Shown piece after piece: positions 1 to 8,321 of a stretch of DNA of 64,000 nucleotides. The position numbers were made by a program, and so were the translations under genes. This DNA is from Asaia bogorensis_B (GTDB lineage: Bacteria > Pseudomonadota > Alphaproteobacteria > Acetobacterales > Acetobacteraceae). How positions within the stretch are numbered: position 1 is the stretch's first letter; every line of letters starts with the position of its first letter. The notes below the pieces were generated by a model. That model saw nothing but the letters and a program-made list of their open reading frames with translations. It made no database searches and was not told the DNA's origin. The stretch is taken from NCBI RefSeq assembly GCF_900465315.1, contig NZ_UBIX01000016.1; one strand, 5' to 3'.

Positions 1-279
1 TAGCAGGGCCAAGACGGCGACAAGAGCCACTGTGCAAAACAGCAACGGCCCGTAACGGCCGACGCCGCCGAGCATGCCAAACGTCACGGCATGGTTCCAC
101 ACCATCGTGAAGTTCAGCCCCGGCGCAATGCTCACGCTCCCTTTTGCGGGAAGGTCAAAGACGTTCAGGATCCACCATTTGGTGCCCTGATCGGCGCAAA
201 GCACGATGATGAACGCTGCCAGACCGGCCAGCAAGGTTGCCGGCCGACCAAAGGAAAGCGTGACTTTGGCTGATTTCAC
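1..279 (-). CDS. lspA: Lipoprotein signal peptidase (SPase II), 5' part only
   Basis: Membrane aspartyl peptidase that removes signal peptides from prolipoproteins in the inner membrane. The N-terminal 93 codons are visible and the gene runs off the left edge. Seen: a first hydrophobic helix, then ADQGTKWWIL, the usual DQxTKWW signature containing the first conserved Asp region, and later NHAVTFGML, the counterpart of the NxGxxFG motif. The start is a GTG that overlaps the ileS stop (GTGA, 276-279), so it is translationally coupled to ileS. The ileS-lspA order is common in Proteobacteria. The second catalytic Asp lies outside the window. Confidence 0.9.
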   Translation of the reverse strand, partial: MKSAKVTLSFGRPATLLAGLAAFIIVLCADQGTKWWILNVFDLPAKGSVSIAPGLNFTMVWNHAVTFGMLGGVGRYGPLLFCTVALVAVLALL

Positions 280-3164
280 GCTGTCACCACATCGCTACAG
301 CGCAGGCAGAGACCCGGATGGGCCGTCTGGCTCCCGACTTCAGGCAGGACACGCCAGCAACGCAGGCACTTGCTGCCCTCTGCCTCGCCCACACCCGGCC
401 CCGGATGAGCGCTGACGACGCCCTCGTGCTCGGTGGTGGCGCTGTCATCGATATAGAGCGACGGCACATTGGTCAGGAGCTGGATATTGGCCTGCGAGAC
501 AATGGCGAGTTCGGCCCAGTCCACATCGCCGAATACGGCCTGTTCCTGTTCGGTCAGAGGCAGGCTGAGACGGGCTTCGAGAGACGAGCCGATCACGCCA
601 CCCCGACGCGCGCCCTCAAGCTCGGTCGTGATGACACGGCGCAGAGCACGGATACGGTTCCAGCGCTCGCCCAGCACCGTGTCATGCCACGCGGGATCGG
701 GCTCGAGGAATGCCTGCAGATGCACCGAACTCTCTTCGCCAAAGCGCGATGTCCAGGCTTCTTCAGCCGTAAATACCAGAACCGGCGCAAGCCAGGTGGC
801 AAGGGCACGATGCAGGATATCGAGCACGGTGCGGGCAGCACGACGACGTAGTGAAGACGGCGCGTCGCAATAGAGCGCATCCTTGCGCACGTCGAAATAG
901 AAGGCCGAAAGATCGGTCGTGCAGAATCCGTGCAGCATCGGATACACGCCCACCCATTGATGGGTCTGGACCGCCTGCTTGAGAAGACCGCCCAGATCGC
1001 TCAGGCGATGCAGGATATAGCGCTCCAGTTCGGGAAGCTGCTCGAAAGGTACCGCCTCTTCAGGGGTAAACCCGTCGAGCGCGCCCAGCAGCCAGCGCAG
1101 CGTGTTGCGCAGTCGACGATAAAGCTCGCCCTGCTGCTTGAGGATCTCGTTGCCGATACGCAGGTCTTCGTTGCTGTCGGAATTGACAACCCAGAGGCGA
1201 AGGATATCCGCGCCGAGCTTGTCGGTCACTTCCTTGGGCGCAATCACATTGCCCAGCGACTTCGACATCTTGCGGCCCTGCTCATCGAGCACGAAGCCGT
1301 TGGTGACGATGGCCTTCATGGGGGCCACGCCACGTGTCCCGACGCTCTCGAGCAGCGAGGACTGGAACCAGCCGCGATGCTGATCGGAGCCCTCAAGGTA
1401 GAGATCGGCCGGGAAGTTCAGGCCATCCTGACCCAGCACGAAGCTATGGGTCGAGCCGCTTTCAAACCAGACATCGACGATGTCGAACACCTGTTCGTAT
1501 TGCGAAGGGTCACGTCCCTCACCCAGGAAGGTGGCGGGGTCAGCACTGTACCAGATATCGGCACCGTGCTCGGCCATGGCATCCACGATACGCTGCATGA
1601 CCGCCGGATCGCGCAGCACCTCGCCCGTGCTCTTTTCCACGAAAACGGCAATCGGCACGCCCCAGGCACGCTGACGACTGATGCACCAGTCAGGGCGCTG
1701 TTCGATCATGGAGGTGAGGCGGTTGCGTGCAGCCTCCGGCACGAAGGTGACATCTGCCAGCGCATCCAGCGCCTTGCGACGCAGGGCCTGATCGCCATCC
1801 ATACGGATGAACCACTGCGGGGTGGCGCGGAAGATGATCGGCTTACGCGAGCGCCATGAATGCGGATAGGAGTGCACGATGCTCGACCGGGCCACGAGGC
1901 CCGCAGCGGCATCGCCATTGGCAGCCCAGCGCTGCGCCGCCTCGGTCAGGGCATTGCAGACCGGGTCAGCCGCCTTGAACACATGGATACCGGCAAAATG
2001 GGGAACCCACGGCGCATAGGTGCCGTCATCCTGCACCAGTTCGGGCACTTCAATGCCGTACTGGCGTGTCAGCAGGAAGTCGTCCTGACCATGAGCCGGG
2101 GCCATGTGCACAAGGCCCGTACCGGCATCGGTCGTTACGAACTCGCCGGGCAGCATTGGCACGTCGAATTCATAGCCACAGCCACGCAGCGGGTGGGCAC
2201 AGATCGTGCCCTCGAGCGCCTCACCGGGCAGAGTGTAGAGAATGTGATGGTCCTGGATACCGGCCTGCTTGCAGAAATCGCCTACGCGCTCTTCCGCGAC
2301 CAGAAAACGTGAGCCGGGAGCAACGAGGCTGTCCTCTTCCATGATGTCGGCACGCAGTACGACATAGGCAATTTCAGGCCCATAGGCGATGGCGCGATTG
2401 GCCGGAATCGTCCAGGGCGTGGTGGTCCAGATAACCGCAGAAGCCCCCTGAAGAGCCTGACCGGGCGTCGGATCTGCCTCGATGGGGAAGGCTACATGGA
2501 TCGTGGTGGAGGTGATGTCGTGATATTCGATCTCGGCTTCGGCAAGCGCGGTCTTCTCGACCGGACTCCACATGACCGGGCGCAGGCCGCGATACAGTCC
2601 GCCATTCAGCAGGAACTTGCCGATCTCGCCCACGATGGCAGATTCGGATGAAAAATCCATGGTGGCGTAGCGGTTCTTCCACTCGCCCTGCACACCCAGA
2701 CGCTTGAATTCCTCGGCCTGGATGTCGAGCCAGCGACGCGCATACTCGCGACATTCGGCGCGGAACTGCAGAACAGGCACATCGTCCTTGTTCTTGCCTG
2801 CCTTGCGGTATTCTTCCTCGACACGCCATTCGATCGGCAGACCATGACAATCCCAGCCAGGCACGTAGCGTACGCGGGCGCCATTCATGCGCTGGGCACG
2901 GTTGATCACGTCCTTGTTGATCTTGTTCAGGGCGTGACCGATATGCAGGTGACCGTTTGCATAGGGCGGGCCATCATGCAGGGTGAAAACCGGCTTGCCC
3001 TTGCCTGCCTCGATAATGCTCTCATCCAGCCCCATCGACTCCCAGCGCGCCAGAATTTCCGGCTCACGCGTCGGCAGATTGCCACGCATCGGGAAGCTGG
3101 TACGGGGCAGAAAGACCGTGTCGCGATAACGGTCCTGAGGATCTTGGCTTTTGGAATCAGGCAT
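276..3164 (-). CDS. ileS: Isoleucyl-tRNA synthetase
   Basis: Class I aminoacyl-tRNA synthetase that charges tRNA-Ile in the cytoplasm. The 962-residue length is normal for bacterial IleRS. Seen: the HIGH signature within PPYANGHLHIGHALNK near residue 75, the KMSKS loop in DEQGRKMSKSLGN near residue 620, and the editing (CP1) domain between them. The C-terminus carries a zinc-binding CLRC...CLRC pair, as in the bacterial type with a C-terminal zinc ribbon. The ATG at 3164 opens with MPDSKSQDPQDRYRDTVFLP, a typical start. It lies upstream of and coupled to lspA. Confidence 0.98.
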   Translation of the reverse strand: MPDSKSQDPQDRYRDTVFLPRTSFPMRGNLPTREPEILARWESMGLDESIIEAGKGKPVFTLHDGPPYANGHLHIGHALNKINKDVINRAQRMNGARVRYVPGWDCHGLPIEWRVEEEYRKAGKNKDDVPVLQFRAECREYARRWLDIQAEEFKRLGVQGEWKNRYATMDFSSESAIVGEIGKFLLNGGLYRGLRPVMWSPVEKTALAEAEIEYHDITSTTIHVAFPIEADPTPGQALQGASAVIWTTTPWTIPANRAIAYGPEIAYVVLRADIMEEDSLVAPGSRFLVAEERVGDFCKQAGIQDHHILYTLPGEALEGTICAHPLRGCGYEFDVPMLPGEFVTTDAGTGLVHMAPAHGQDDFLLTRQYGIEVPELVQDDGTYAPWVPHFAGIHVFKAADPVCNALTEAAQRWAANGDAAAGLVARSSIVHSYPHSWRSRKPIIFRATPQWFIRMDGDQALRRKALDALADVTFVPEAARNRLTSMIEQRPDWCISRQRAWGVPIAVFVEKSTGEVLRDPAVMQRIVDAMAEHGADIWYSADPATFLGEGRDPSQYEQVFDIVDVWFESGSTHSFVLGQDGLNFPADLYLEGSDQHRGWFQSSLLESVGTRGVAPMKAIVTNGFVLDEQGRKMSKSLGNVIAPKEVTDKLGADILRLWVVNSDSNEDLRIGNEILKQQGELYRRLRNTLRWLLGALDGFTPEEAVPFEQLPELERYILHRLSDLGGLLKQAVQTHQWVGVYPMLHGFCTTDLSAFYFDVRKDALYCDAPSSLRRRAARTVLDILHRALATWLAPVLVFTAEEAWTSRFGEESSVHLQAFLEPDPAWHDTVLGERWNRIRALRRVITTELEGARRGGVIGSSLEARLSLPLTEQEQAVFGDVDWAELAIVSQANIQLLTNVPSLYIDDSATTEHEGVVSAHPGPGVGEAEGSKCLRCWRVLPEVGSQTAHPGLCLRCSDVVTA

Positions 3165-3376
3165 TTTCGATCAATCGACGGAGTCAGGGAACCGGGAGTT
3201 ATGCGAATAGGGAGGCGCACGGGTCAAGTGCCGAGGTGCAATGCGGCGATGATCGGGGCTGGATAACGGTCAGCCAAGGAATGGATCTGTCGACGATATA
3301 CGCTGCCTTCACTGTCAGGAGGCATGTCATCAATCTGTATTTGATGTTACCATTACTGAAAATACGGGAAAATCCG

Positions 3377-3802
3377 ATGAAGAACCTTATCCTACTCGCT
3401 CTTTCAATCGTGTCATGCCTGGCATGTACAGAATCTCGTGCTGGAGAGTTCAAATTCGATACTGAAATCACGATCGGGCAGATCGACAGGGTGGTTGCCG
3501 TTCTCAACAAAAAAGCGCCCGCTTATGAAAATGAGATGGAAACGATCACGGCGGCCAGTCGCGATGGGCGGATCCTCGTTGAGGAAATCGAACTGACCCG
3601 GGAGGCCGACAACTGTATTCAGGCGTTCTCCAAAGACAAGCTCAAACAGCTTCTCTATGACGCGACAGCCAATCGTTACTGCAACACCAACCTGAAGTTT
3701 CTGATGGACGGCAACGTGTCGCTGAGGCTGATTTTTTTCTTGCATGGTAAGGAGTTCTACCGCGTTCTCCAGACCCCGTTTTCATGCACGATCGTCAACT
3801 GA
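3377..3802 (+). CDS. Small exported protein of unknown function
   Basis: Unrecognised 141-residue protein. The frame stays open upstream to 3236, but the ATG at 3377 is preferred because it begins a classic signal peptide (MKNLILLALSIVSCLACTES) with likely cleavage after SRA. A lipoprotein site at CLAC is possible but does not fit the lipobox well. The mature part is mixed alpha/beta, with three further Cys (in DNCIQAF, RYCNTN and PFSCTIV) that could form disulfides in the periplasm. It is divergent from ileS and convergent with the 70-residue gene; its own promoter should lie within 3165-3376. Confidence 0.65.
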   Translation: MKNLILLALSIVSCLACTESRAGEFKFDTEITIGQIDRVVAVLNKKAPAYENEMETITAASRDGRILVEEIELTREADNCIQAFSKDKLKQLLYDATANRYCNTNLKFLMDGNVSLRLIFFLHGKEFYRVLQTPFSCTIVN

Positions 3803-3846
3803 CCAGGCGCACCCCGATCACAACGCCAGCCTGCGCTCTATCGGCC

Positions 3847-4059
3847 TTACGAGCGGCGAATTCTCGTCGTCGGAAGGCCGGGCCCGGAGCAGACAGCATC
3901 GAGTGTCGTGTCGATCTGCTCACCAAGTGAAGCCAAGTCCTGCCGCAGGAAATCGCGCAGGCGCACCAAGCGTGAAACGCTTTCACGGCGGCGGTTCTCT
4001 TTCTGGGCAATATGCTGTTCCATTGCCTGCATCTGATACATTTGCATCGCACCGAACAT
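3847..4059 (-). CDS. Small coiled-coil protein, unknown function (70 aa)
   Basis: Short predicted cytoplasmic protein starting MFGAMQMYQMQAMEQHIAQK. The first 55 residues look strongly helical and charged (Gln/Glu/Arg-rich heptads), so a coiled coil or small oligomer is likely. The start is supported by a strong GGGAGG about 5 nt before the ATG, which is the main reason to accept such a short frame. It lies downstream of fosA on the same strand but beyond a terminator-like hairpin, so it is probably a separate transcript. I do not recognise the family. Confidence 0.6.
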   Translation of the reverse strand: MFGAMQMYQMQAMEQHIAQKENRRRESVSRLVRLRDFLRQDLASLGEQIDTTLDAVCSGPGLPTTRIRRS

Positions 4060-4124
4060 GACAGCCTCCCACGCCTCATTAACCGTGGGTAATCTATAAC
4101 ATCACGTCATGTGAGATAAAACAT

Positions 4125-4171
4125 AAAAAACTTCACAAGACAGGCAAGTCCTCCTTGGACTCTGCCTTGTC
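4125..4171 (-). terminator. Probable rho-independent terminator behind fosA
   Basis: An imperfect inverted repeat at 4139-4171 (arms GACAGGCAAGTCC and its near complement, 5-nt loop), read on the minus strand just after the fosA stop. It is followed 8 nt later by a run of six T (4130-4125). The position and order fit termination of the fosA transcript. Confidence 0.55.
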
Positions 4172-4182
4172 GGGGTCATCAT

Positions 4183-4593
4183 TCAATGATCCCCGCCTGA
4201 TGCGGCATGGAGCCATTGCAAACGGGTCGACAGCGATCCCACGTGGATTTCGAGCTTGTGACCATCAGGATCGAGAAAATAGAGCGAATCGCCTTCGCTC
4301 CTGTTCTGCTTCCACAGCGTCACCCTGCCGAGGAGCCTCTCACACATCGGGGTAAAACCTGCGGGCTCGACAGTGAAAGCCAGATGGGAGTCATCACGCC
4401 GGGAAATGGCTTGAGAGCCAGGCAGCAACTCAAGACAAAGCCAAAGGGAGCCGGCCTCGAGATACGCTCCCTTCTCCCATCTCTCACGAAGGGCGCAGCC
4501 AAGAAGATCGCGGTAAAACGGGATCGACCGATCGAGATCGCGAACACAGAGCGTGACGTGATTGATGCCCCTGATCAGACTTCTGTCAGACAA
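4183..4593 (-). CDS. fosA: FosA-type fosfomycin thiol transferase (VOC superfamily)
   Basis: Predicted metal-dependent glutathione transferase that opens the epoxide of fosfomycin. The protein has 136 residues, the size of FosA. Seen: H12 in NHVTL, H70 in DSHLAF and E115 in HKLEIHVG, at the three metal-ligand positions of FosA; W51 in GSLWLCL; and WKQNRSEGDSLYFLDPDGH (94-112), which contains the Lys/Ser/Glu/Ser/Tyr potassium-loop and substrate residues. R124 follows. This long motif separates FosA from generic glyoxalase-like proteins. No transposon flanks it, so it looks chromosomal. Activity in the host is inferred. Confidence 0.85.
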   Translation of the reverse strand: MSDRSLIRGINHVTLCVRDLDRSIPFYRDLLGCALRERWEKGAYLEAGSLWLCLELLPGSQAISRRDDSHLAFTVEPAGFTPMCERLLGRVTLWKQNRSEGDSLYFLDPDGHKLEIHVGSLSTRLQWLHAASGGDH

Positions 4594-4615
4594 ATCCAGG
4601 GGCTCGCGTGTTCAA

Positions 4616-5545
4616 TTAAGGAAGGGCGGAAAGCACGAGACGTGCGCTTGCAGCATCCTCGGCAATCTGTGCCTTCAGTTCGTCAAGGCCGTTGAACCGA
4701 CGCTCATCACGCAGAAGCTTGTGCAGGCTGACCTCAAGCGTCTGACCGTAGAGATCCTCATTCAGGTCAAAAAGATGCGCTTCAAGCCGACTTTCCTGCC
4801 CGTCATTGATTGTCGGACGGCGTCCGATATTCGCGACACCCGGACTGATCCTTCCGTCAGGGTGGCGCACTGTCACGGCATAAACACCACGTGCGGGTTC
4901 AATATGCCGTCCAAGGGGAATATTGGCCGTAGGAAAACCAAGAAGGCGCCCGCGTTTGTCCCCATGGGTGACCTCGCCCCGGATGAACCATGACCGACCA
5001 AGCTCCTCAGCAGCGCGCTCGGGGTAGCCTTCCTGAAGCAGACGCCGGATTCGTGAGGACGAAAAAGGACCGCTGATATCGGTTAGGGGCGGAACCACAG
5101 TCAGCCCGATACCGAGCGTTTCGAGCTTGCGCGCGAGGTAGTCGATATTGCCCGCTCTGCGATGGCCGAAAGCGAAATCGGGCCCGCAAGCCACATGTTG
5201 CACGCCCAGCGCGTTGTGAAGCACATCCTCAACGAACTGGTCCGGGCTCAGATGACTGAAATCGGCATCGAACGGTAGCTGGAAGATGGAGCGTACGCCC
5301 TGCTCATGCAGAAAGAAGGCTCTTGTCTCGGGCAGCATGAGACGCAGGGGTGGGTCCTGAGGACGAAAATACTCGCGCGGATGCGGCTCGAAGGTGACTG
5401 CCCCAAGCGCCAGATCGGGCCGCGCACCATGGAGGGATCTGAGAAGATGGACATGCCCGAGATGCACACCATCGAAATTACCGAGAGCTACGGCGGCACC
5501 ACGGGCTTTTGCGGGTATCGCCGTCCAGTTCTCGTACAGGGTCAT
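4616..5545 (-). CDS. ribF: Bifunctional riboflavin kinase / FAD synthetase
   Basis: Makes FMN from riboflavin and then FAD. The N-terminal nucleotidyltransferase half begins VALGNFDGVHLGH (HxGH-type motif) and has the SSSRIRRLL motif (ISSTxIR-like) near residue 160. The C-terminal flavokinase half has HGDKRGRLLGFPTANI and ANIGRRPTINDG. The open frame extends to 5647, but the start at 5545 gives the usual N-terminus (MTLYENW) and overlaps the mtnC stop by 4 bp (ATGA), so ribF is translationally coupled to the methionine-salvage genes. FAD made here would serve flavoproteins such as the dehydrogenase at 16676. Confidence 0.96.
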   Translation of the reverse strand: MTLYENWTAIPAKARGAAVALGNFDGVHLGHVHLLRSLHGARPDLALGAVTFEPHPREYFRPQDPPLRLMLPETRAFFLHEQGVRSIFQLPFDADFSHLSPDQFVEDVLHNALGVQHVACGPDFAFGHRRAGNIDYLARKLETLGIGLTVVPPLTDISGPFSSSRIRRLLQEGYPERAAEELGRSWFIRGEVTHGDKRGRLLGFPTANIPLGRHIEPARGVYAVTVRHPDGRISPGVANIGRRPTINDGQESRLEAHLFDLNEDLYGQTLEVSLHKLLRDERRFNGLDELKAQIAEDAASARLVLSALP

Positions 5546-6234
5546 GAAACCGGCAGCTCGAACTGTCGGCTGACACCTGCCAGGTCGATAGCCTGACGAA
5601 CACCTGCATGAGGCTGGGTGCCATCCTCGGCACGAACAAGCTGGCAAACCTTGAGCCCGGCCTCAAGAGCGGCGTCGAGTTCGGCCCCCACATCGGAAAG
5701 GAACAGGATCTCTTCGGGGGCAACACCTGCCCGAGCAGCAATCTCGCGATAGCTCTCGGCAATCTTCTTGCCGCCGATATCGAGGTCGTAAAATGCTTCG
5801 AACAGATCTGTCAGATCACCCGCATCGGAATAGCCATAAAGCAGGCGCTGCGCGCTGGCGGAGCCCGAAGAGTACACCGCAAGGCGCAACCCTGACTTGT
5901 GCCACGCCTTCAGGGCAGGGGGTACGTCCGGATAGAGACGGGCCTTGAGCTCCCCGCTTTCGAAACCTGTCTTCCAGGCAAGGCCCTGAAGGGACTTCAG
6001 AGGGGCTACCTTCTCGTCGCGTACCGTCCAGTCATGGAGCTGAGCTACAGGATCGCATCCGGGATTGGCCGCCTCGATATCGGCCAGCGCGACCTTGACC
6101 AGCGGATCGCTGGCCTTTTCGCGCAGCAGATCGGGCATGACCTTGTCCGAATACGGAAACAGCACATCCTTGACGAAGGAAATCGGCAGGGTAGTTCCCT
6201 CGATATCCAGCAGAACCAGACGAATAGCGCTCAT
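5542..6234 (-). CDS. mtnC: Enolase-phosphatase E1 (methionine salvage)
   Basis: HAD-superfamily phosphatase that enolises and dephosphorylates 2,3-diketo-5-methylthiopentyl-1-phosphate to acireductone. Seen: LLDIEGTTLPISFVKDVLFPY at the N-terminus (DxE HAD motif I with the family-typical EGTT), VYSSGSASAQRLLYGYSD (motif II Ser region), GKKIAESY (motif III Lys) and ILFLSDVGAELDAA (motif IV). 230 residues is standard. Its ATG overlaps the mtnD stop by 4 bp, and it overlaps ribF downstream in the same way. Confidence 0.96.
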   Translation of the reverse strand: MSAIRLVLLDIEGTTLPISFVKDVLFPYSDKVMPDLLREKASDPLVKVALADIEAANPGCDPVAQLHDWTVRDEKVAPLKSLQGLAWKTGFESGELKARLYPDVPPALKAWHKSGLRLAVYSSGSASAQRLLYGYSDAGDLTDLFEAFYDLDIGGKKIAESYREIAARAGVAPEEILFLSDVGAELDAALEAGLKVCQLVRAEDGTQPHAGVRQAIDLAGVSRQFELPVS

Positions 6235-6788
6235 GCGGCAATATCCGGAATCGTGACGGGAAAACGACGGGCAATCTCGTCACCGGTGTAATCGGCAACC
6301 CAGCCTGTCGTGTCTGTGAAGACGCGCAGCGCGACGACGTCGGGGGACAGACCGGCATCGAACCAGTGAGGCGTTCCAGCCGGAACGGAAATCAGATCAC
6401 CCTGGACACAGAGCACAGAATAGACCTTGTCGCCCACATGGAGCACGAAGGCCCCCTGCCCATGCACGAAGAAACGAACCTCATCTTCGCTATGGGTATG
6501 CTCGGACAGATATTTTTCGCGCATGGCGGCAATCTGGGGGGTGTGGCGATCAAACCGCACCACGTCGGCACTCCCTGCGCCGGTCTCACCCATCAGCCCG
6601 TCGAGATAGGGACGATAGGCCTCCAGAATGTCTTCAGTTGGCGCGTCCTTCGCCGGCGTCACGGGGGACTGCCAGCGCTCGAAACGCACATTGAGGGGGC
6701 GCAGCGTCTCTGCAATTTCACGTCCATCCTGCGTATCGAGCAGAATGGTCTCAGGCGCGTCATCGCGATAGATCGTCAGTCGGCTCAT
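6231..6788 (-). CDS. mtnD: Acireductone dioxygenase
   Basis: Cupin-fold metal enzyme that oxidises acireductone to the keto acid of methionine plus formate (Fe form), or takes the off-pathway route (Ni form). The metal site is visible as HTHSEDEVRFFVHG (two His and one Glu near residues 97-103), with the last His in GTPHWFDAG. 185 residues is the usual size. The ATG overlaps the mtnB stop by 4 bp, and the stop overlaps the mtnC start by 4 bp. Confidence 0.96.
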   Translation of the reverse strand: MSRLTIYRDDAPETILLDTQDGREIAETLRPLNVRFERWQSPVTPAKDAPTEDILEAYRPYLDGLMGETGAGSADVVRFDRHTPQIAAMREKYLSEHTHSEDEVRFFVHGQGAFVLHVGDKVYSVLCVQGDLISVPAGTPHWFDAGLSPDVVALRVFTDTTGWVADYTGDEIARRFPVTIPDIAA

Positions 6789-7402
6789 GCTTTCCGCCTT
6801 TCGAGTTCGCAGGCCAGCAGGAATTCCAGCCCTTCGAGACGGGCCAGCGCCATCGCCATGTCCCGCCCCCAGACATAAACACCATGCCCCCGGATGATAT
6901 AGCCCGCAGGCATTTTCCCGAGTGAGGGCGCGACCACACCTGCCAGCCTTGCGATATCCTGGTCGTTATCAAAGACAGGCACGTCAATGGACGTCGCGTG
7001 GGTCGATTGACCCTCAAAAACCTTCAGCAGTTCATACCCTGCCAAAGTGAGGGACGCCCCCGGCATCGCCATGGAAAGCACGGTTGCTGCAACAGAATGA
7101 CCATGCAGCACCGCCCCGACCGAAGGATCGAAGGCGTAAAGCTGTGTGTGCAGCAATGTCTCGGCACTGGCTTTTTGCGTCGCATCAAGCGGGTGCCCCT
7201 GTGGGTCGATCTCGATCACATCCTGCTCGGTCAGGAAGCCCTTGTGACCTCCGGAGCGTGTAATCGCGATGCGCCCGTCAGACAGGCGTCGGCTCAGATT
7301 GCCCGCCGTGGCAGGAACCCAGCCGCGCTGGTCCATTCGCTGTCCGGCCCGGATCACATCCTGCACAGCACCCGACCAGAGCCGGTCAGAAACCTCGGTC
7401 AT
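6785..7402 (-). CDS. mtnB: Methylthioribulose-1-phosphate dehydratase
   Basis: Class II aldolase-like zinc enzyme that dehydrates methylthioribulose-1-phosphate, the step before MtnC. Seen: GNLSRRL near residue 33, the zinc pair in AVLHGHSVAATVLS (near residue 100) and a distal His in IIRGHGVYVWGRD (near 175). 205 residues. It is the first of three coupled salvage genes and starts 7 nt after the tatA stop. mtnA and mtnK, needed upstream in the pathway, are not in this window. Confidence 0.94.
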   Translation of the reverse strand: MTEVSDRLWSGAVQDVIRAGQRMDQRGWVPATAGNLSRRLSDGRIAITRSGGHKGFLTEQDVIEIDPQGHPLDATQKASAETLLHTQLYAFDPSVGAVLHGHSVAATVLSMAMPGASLTLAGYELLKVFEGQSTHATSIDVPVFDNDQDIARLAGVVAPSLGKMPAGYIIRGHGVYVWGRDMAMALARLEGLEFLLACELERRKA

Positions 7403-7409
7403 GGACAGC

Positions 7410-7712
7410 TCAGTGATTGGTGTTGTTCACACTGCCGCCGGAAACCGGAGGCGTGTACTGGGGCGCCTGGAAATTCCCATGAGGCACGCCCTGCGGCGCG
7501 CCCTGGGCATTGCCATGCGGCGGGGGGGCAATCTGCCCGTTGGGCTGGGCCGGATGAGTGTCCATGGATTCGTCTTCGGCCATGTTCTTCTTGAAGGATT
7601 TGATGCCCTTCGCAAAGTCGCCCATCAGCCCGCTGATCTTGCTGCCACCACCGAACAGGATGAGCACAACGGCAAGCACTATCAGCCAGTGCAGGGGACT
7701 CATGCTACCCAT
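7410..7712 (-). CDS. tatA: Twin-arginine translocase subunit TatA
   Basis: Pore-forming subunit of the Tat system, which exports folded cofactor-containing proteins. Seen: a short N-terminal membrane helix (PLHWLIVLAVVLILFGGG), the hinge, and the amphipathic helix KISGLMGDFAKGIKSFKKNMAED, followed by a Pro/Gln/Gly-rich tail. An AAGGAGAG ribosome binding site lies 7 nt before the ATG. tatB and tatC are not adjacent; tatA sits alone before mtnB. Likely clients in this window are the dehydrogenase small subunit at 15953 and the hydrolase at 62892, both with twin-arginine signals. Confidence 0.93.
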   Translation of the reverse strand: MGSMSPLHWLIVLAVVLILFGGGSKISGLMGDFAKGIKSFKKNMAEDESMDTHPAQPNGQIAPPPHGNAQGAPQGVPHGNFQAPQYTPPVSGGSVNNTNH

Positions 7713-7763
7713 AATCTCTCTCCTTGTGTGACGGGACCATCCAGCCGTCTTTTTTCTCGCTTC

Positions 7764-8321
7764 TCACATGGCGTGATCACGCGCCACTTGCAAGCGCGCA
7801 ATATCGTCCAGATCACGCGGTACGATAAAGCCGTAAGTAGGATAGGCACGCGCACCGAGATTCCTGATGGGGGCCCAGTAAACGCGCACGAGGGACCAGT
7901 CATTCCCGGGAGAGACATCAATGACCGGCACGGATCGATCGATCCGGCCCGGCTCCCAGTTGGCATGTTCCACGAGGATCTTGCGCGACGAGACCGTACT
8001 GCGCACGACAGAAACATGACCTGACGGCAGGCGCCCGGTCGAACGGAACACAAGGATCTCGCCCTGCGCCGGCGTCTGCGTCCGCCGGTATTTGCCGGAG
8101 GCACCGCGCCACCATGATGATGCGGCCCCATAAAGCGCCACGCCCGTCTTGGCTCGTGCGTAAGGTGCGCACTGGAGTGGGCCATTGAAACTGGCGCGAC
8201 TATATTCCCGCGGACCACCCCCACAGGCCGCGAGCCCCAGACACAGGCCCACGCCCAACCCACGACCCAGATAAGGGCCCAATTTTCGCGCGGTCTTTCT
8301 TTTCAACACAGTGTCTCTCAT
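7764..8321 (-). CDS. CHAP-domain lipoprotein, putative peptidoglycan amidase/endopeptidase
   Basis: Predicted cell-envelope protein with a Cys-His hydrolase (CHAP) domain. Seen: an N-terminal hydrophobic segment ending LGLAAC (lipobox; the Cys would be lipidated), then QCAPYARAKTGV carrying the candidate catalytic Cys, GEILVFRSTG, GHVSVVRS with the candidate catalytic His, and VEHANWEPGR as the polar third residue region. 185 residues. Its ATG overlaps the stop of the recX gene by 4 bp. A role in cell-wall remodelling is inferred from the domain. Confidence 0.8.
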   Translation of the reverse strand: MRDTVLKRKTARKLGPYLGRGLGVGLCLGLAACGGGPREYSRASFNGPLQCAPYARAKTGVALYGAASSWWRGASGKYRRTQTPAQGEILVFRSTGRLPSGHVSVVRSTVSSRKILVEHANWEPGRIDRSVPVIDVSPGNDWSLVRVYWAPIRNLGARAYPTYGFIVPRDLDDIARLQVARDHAM

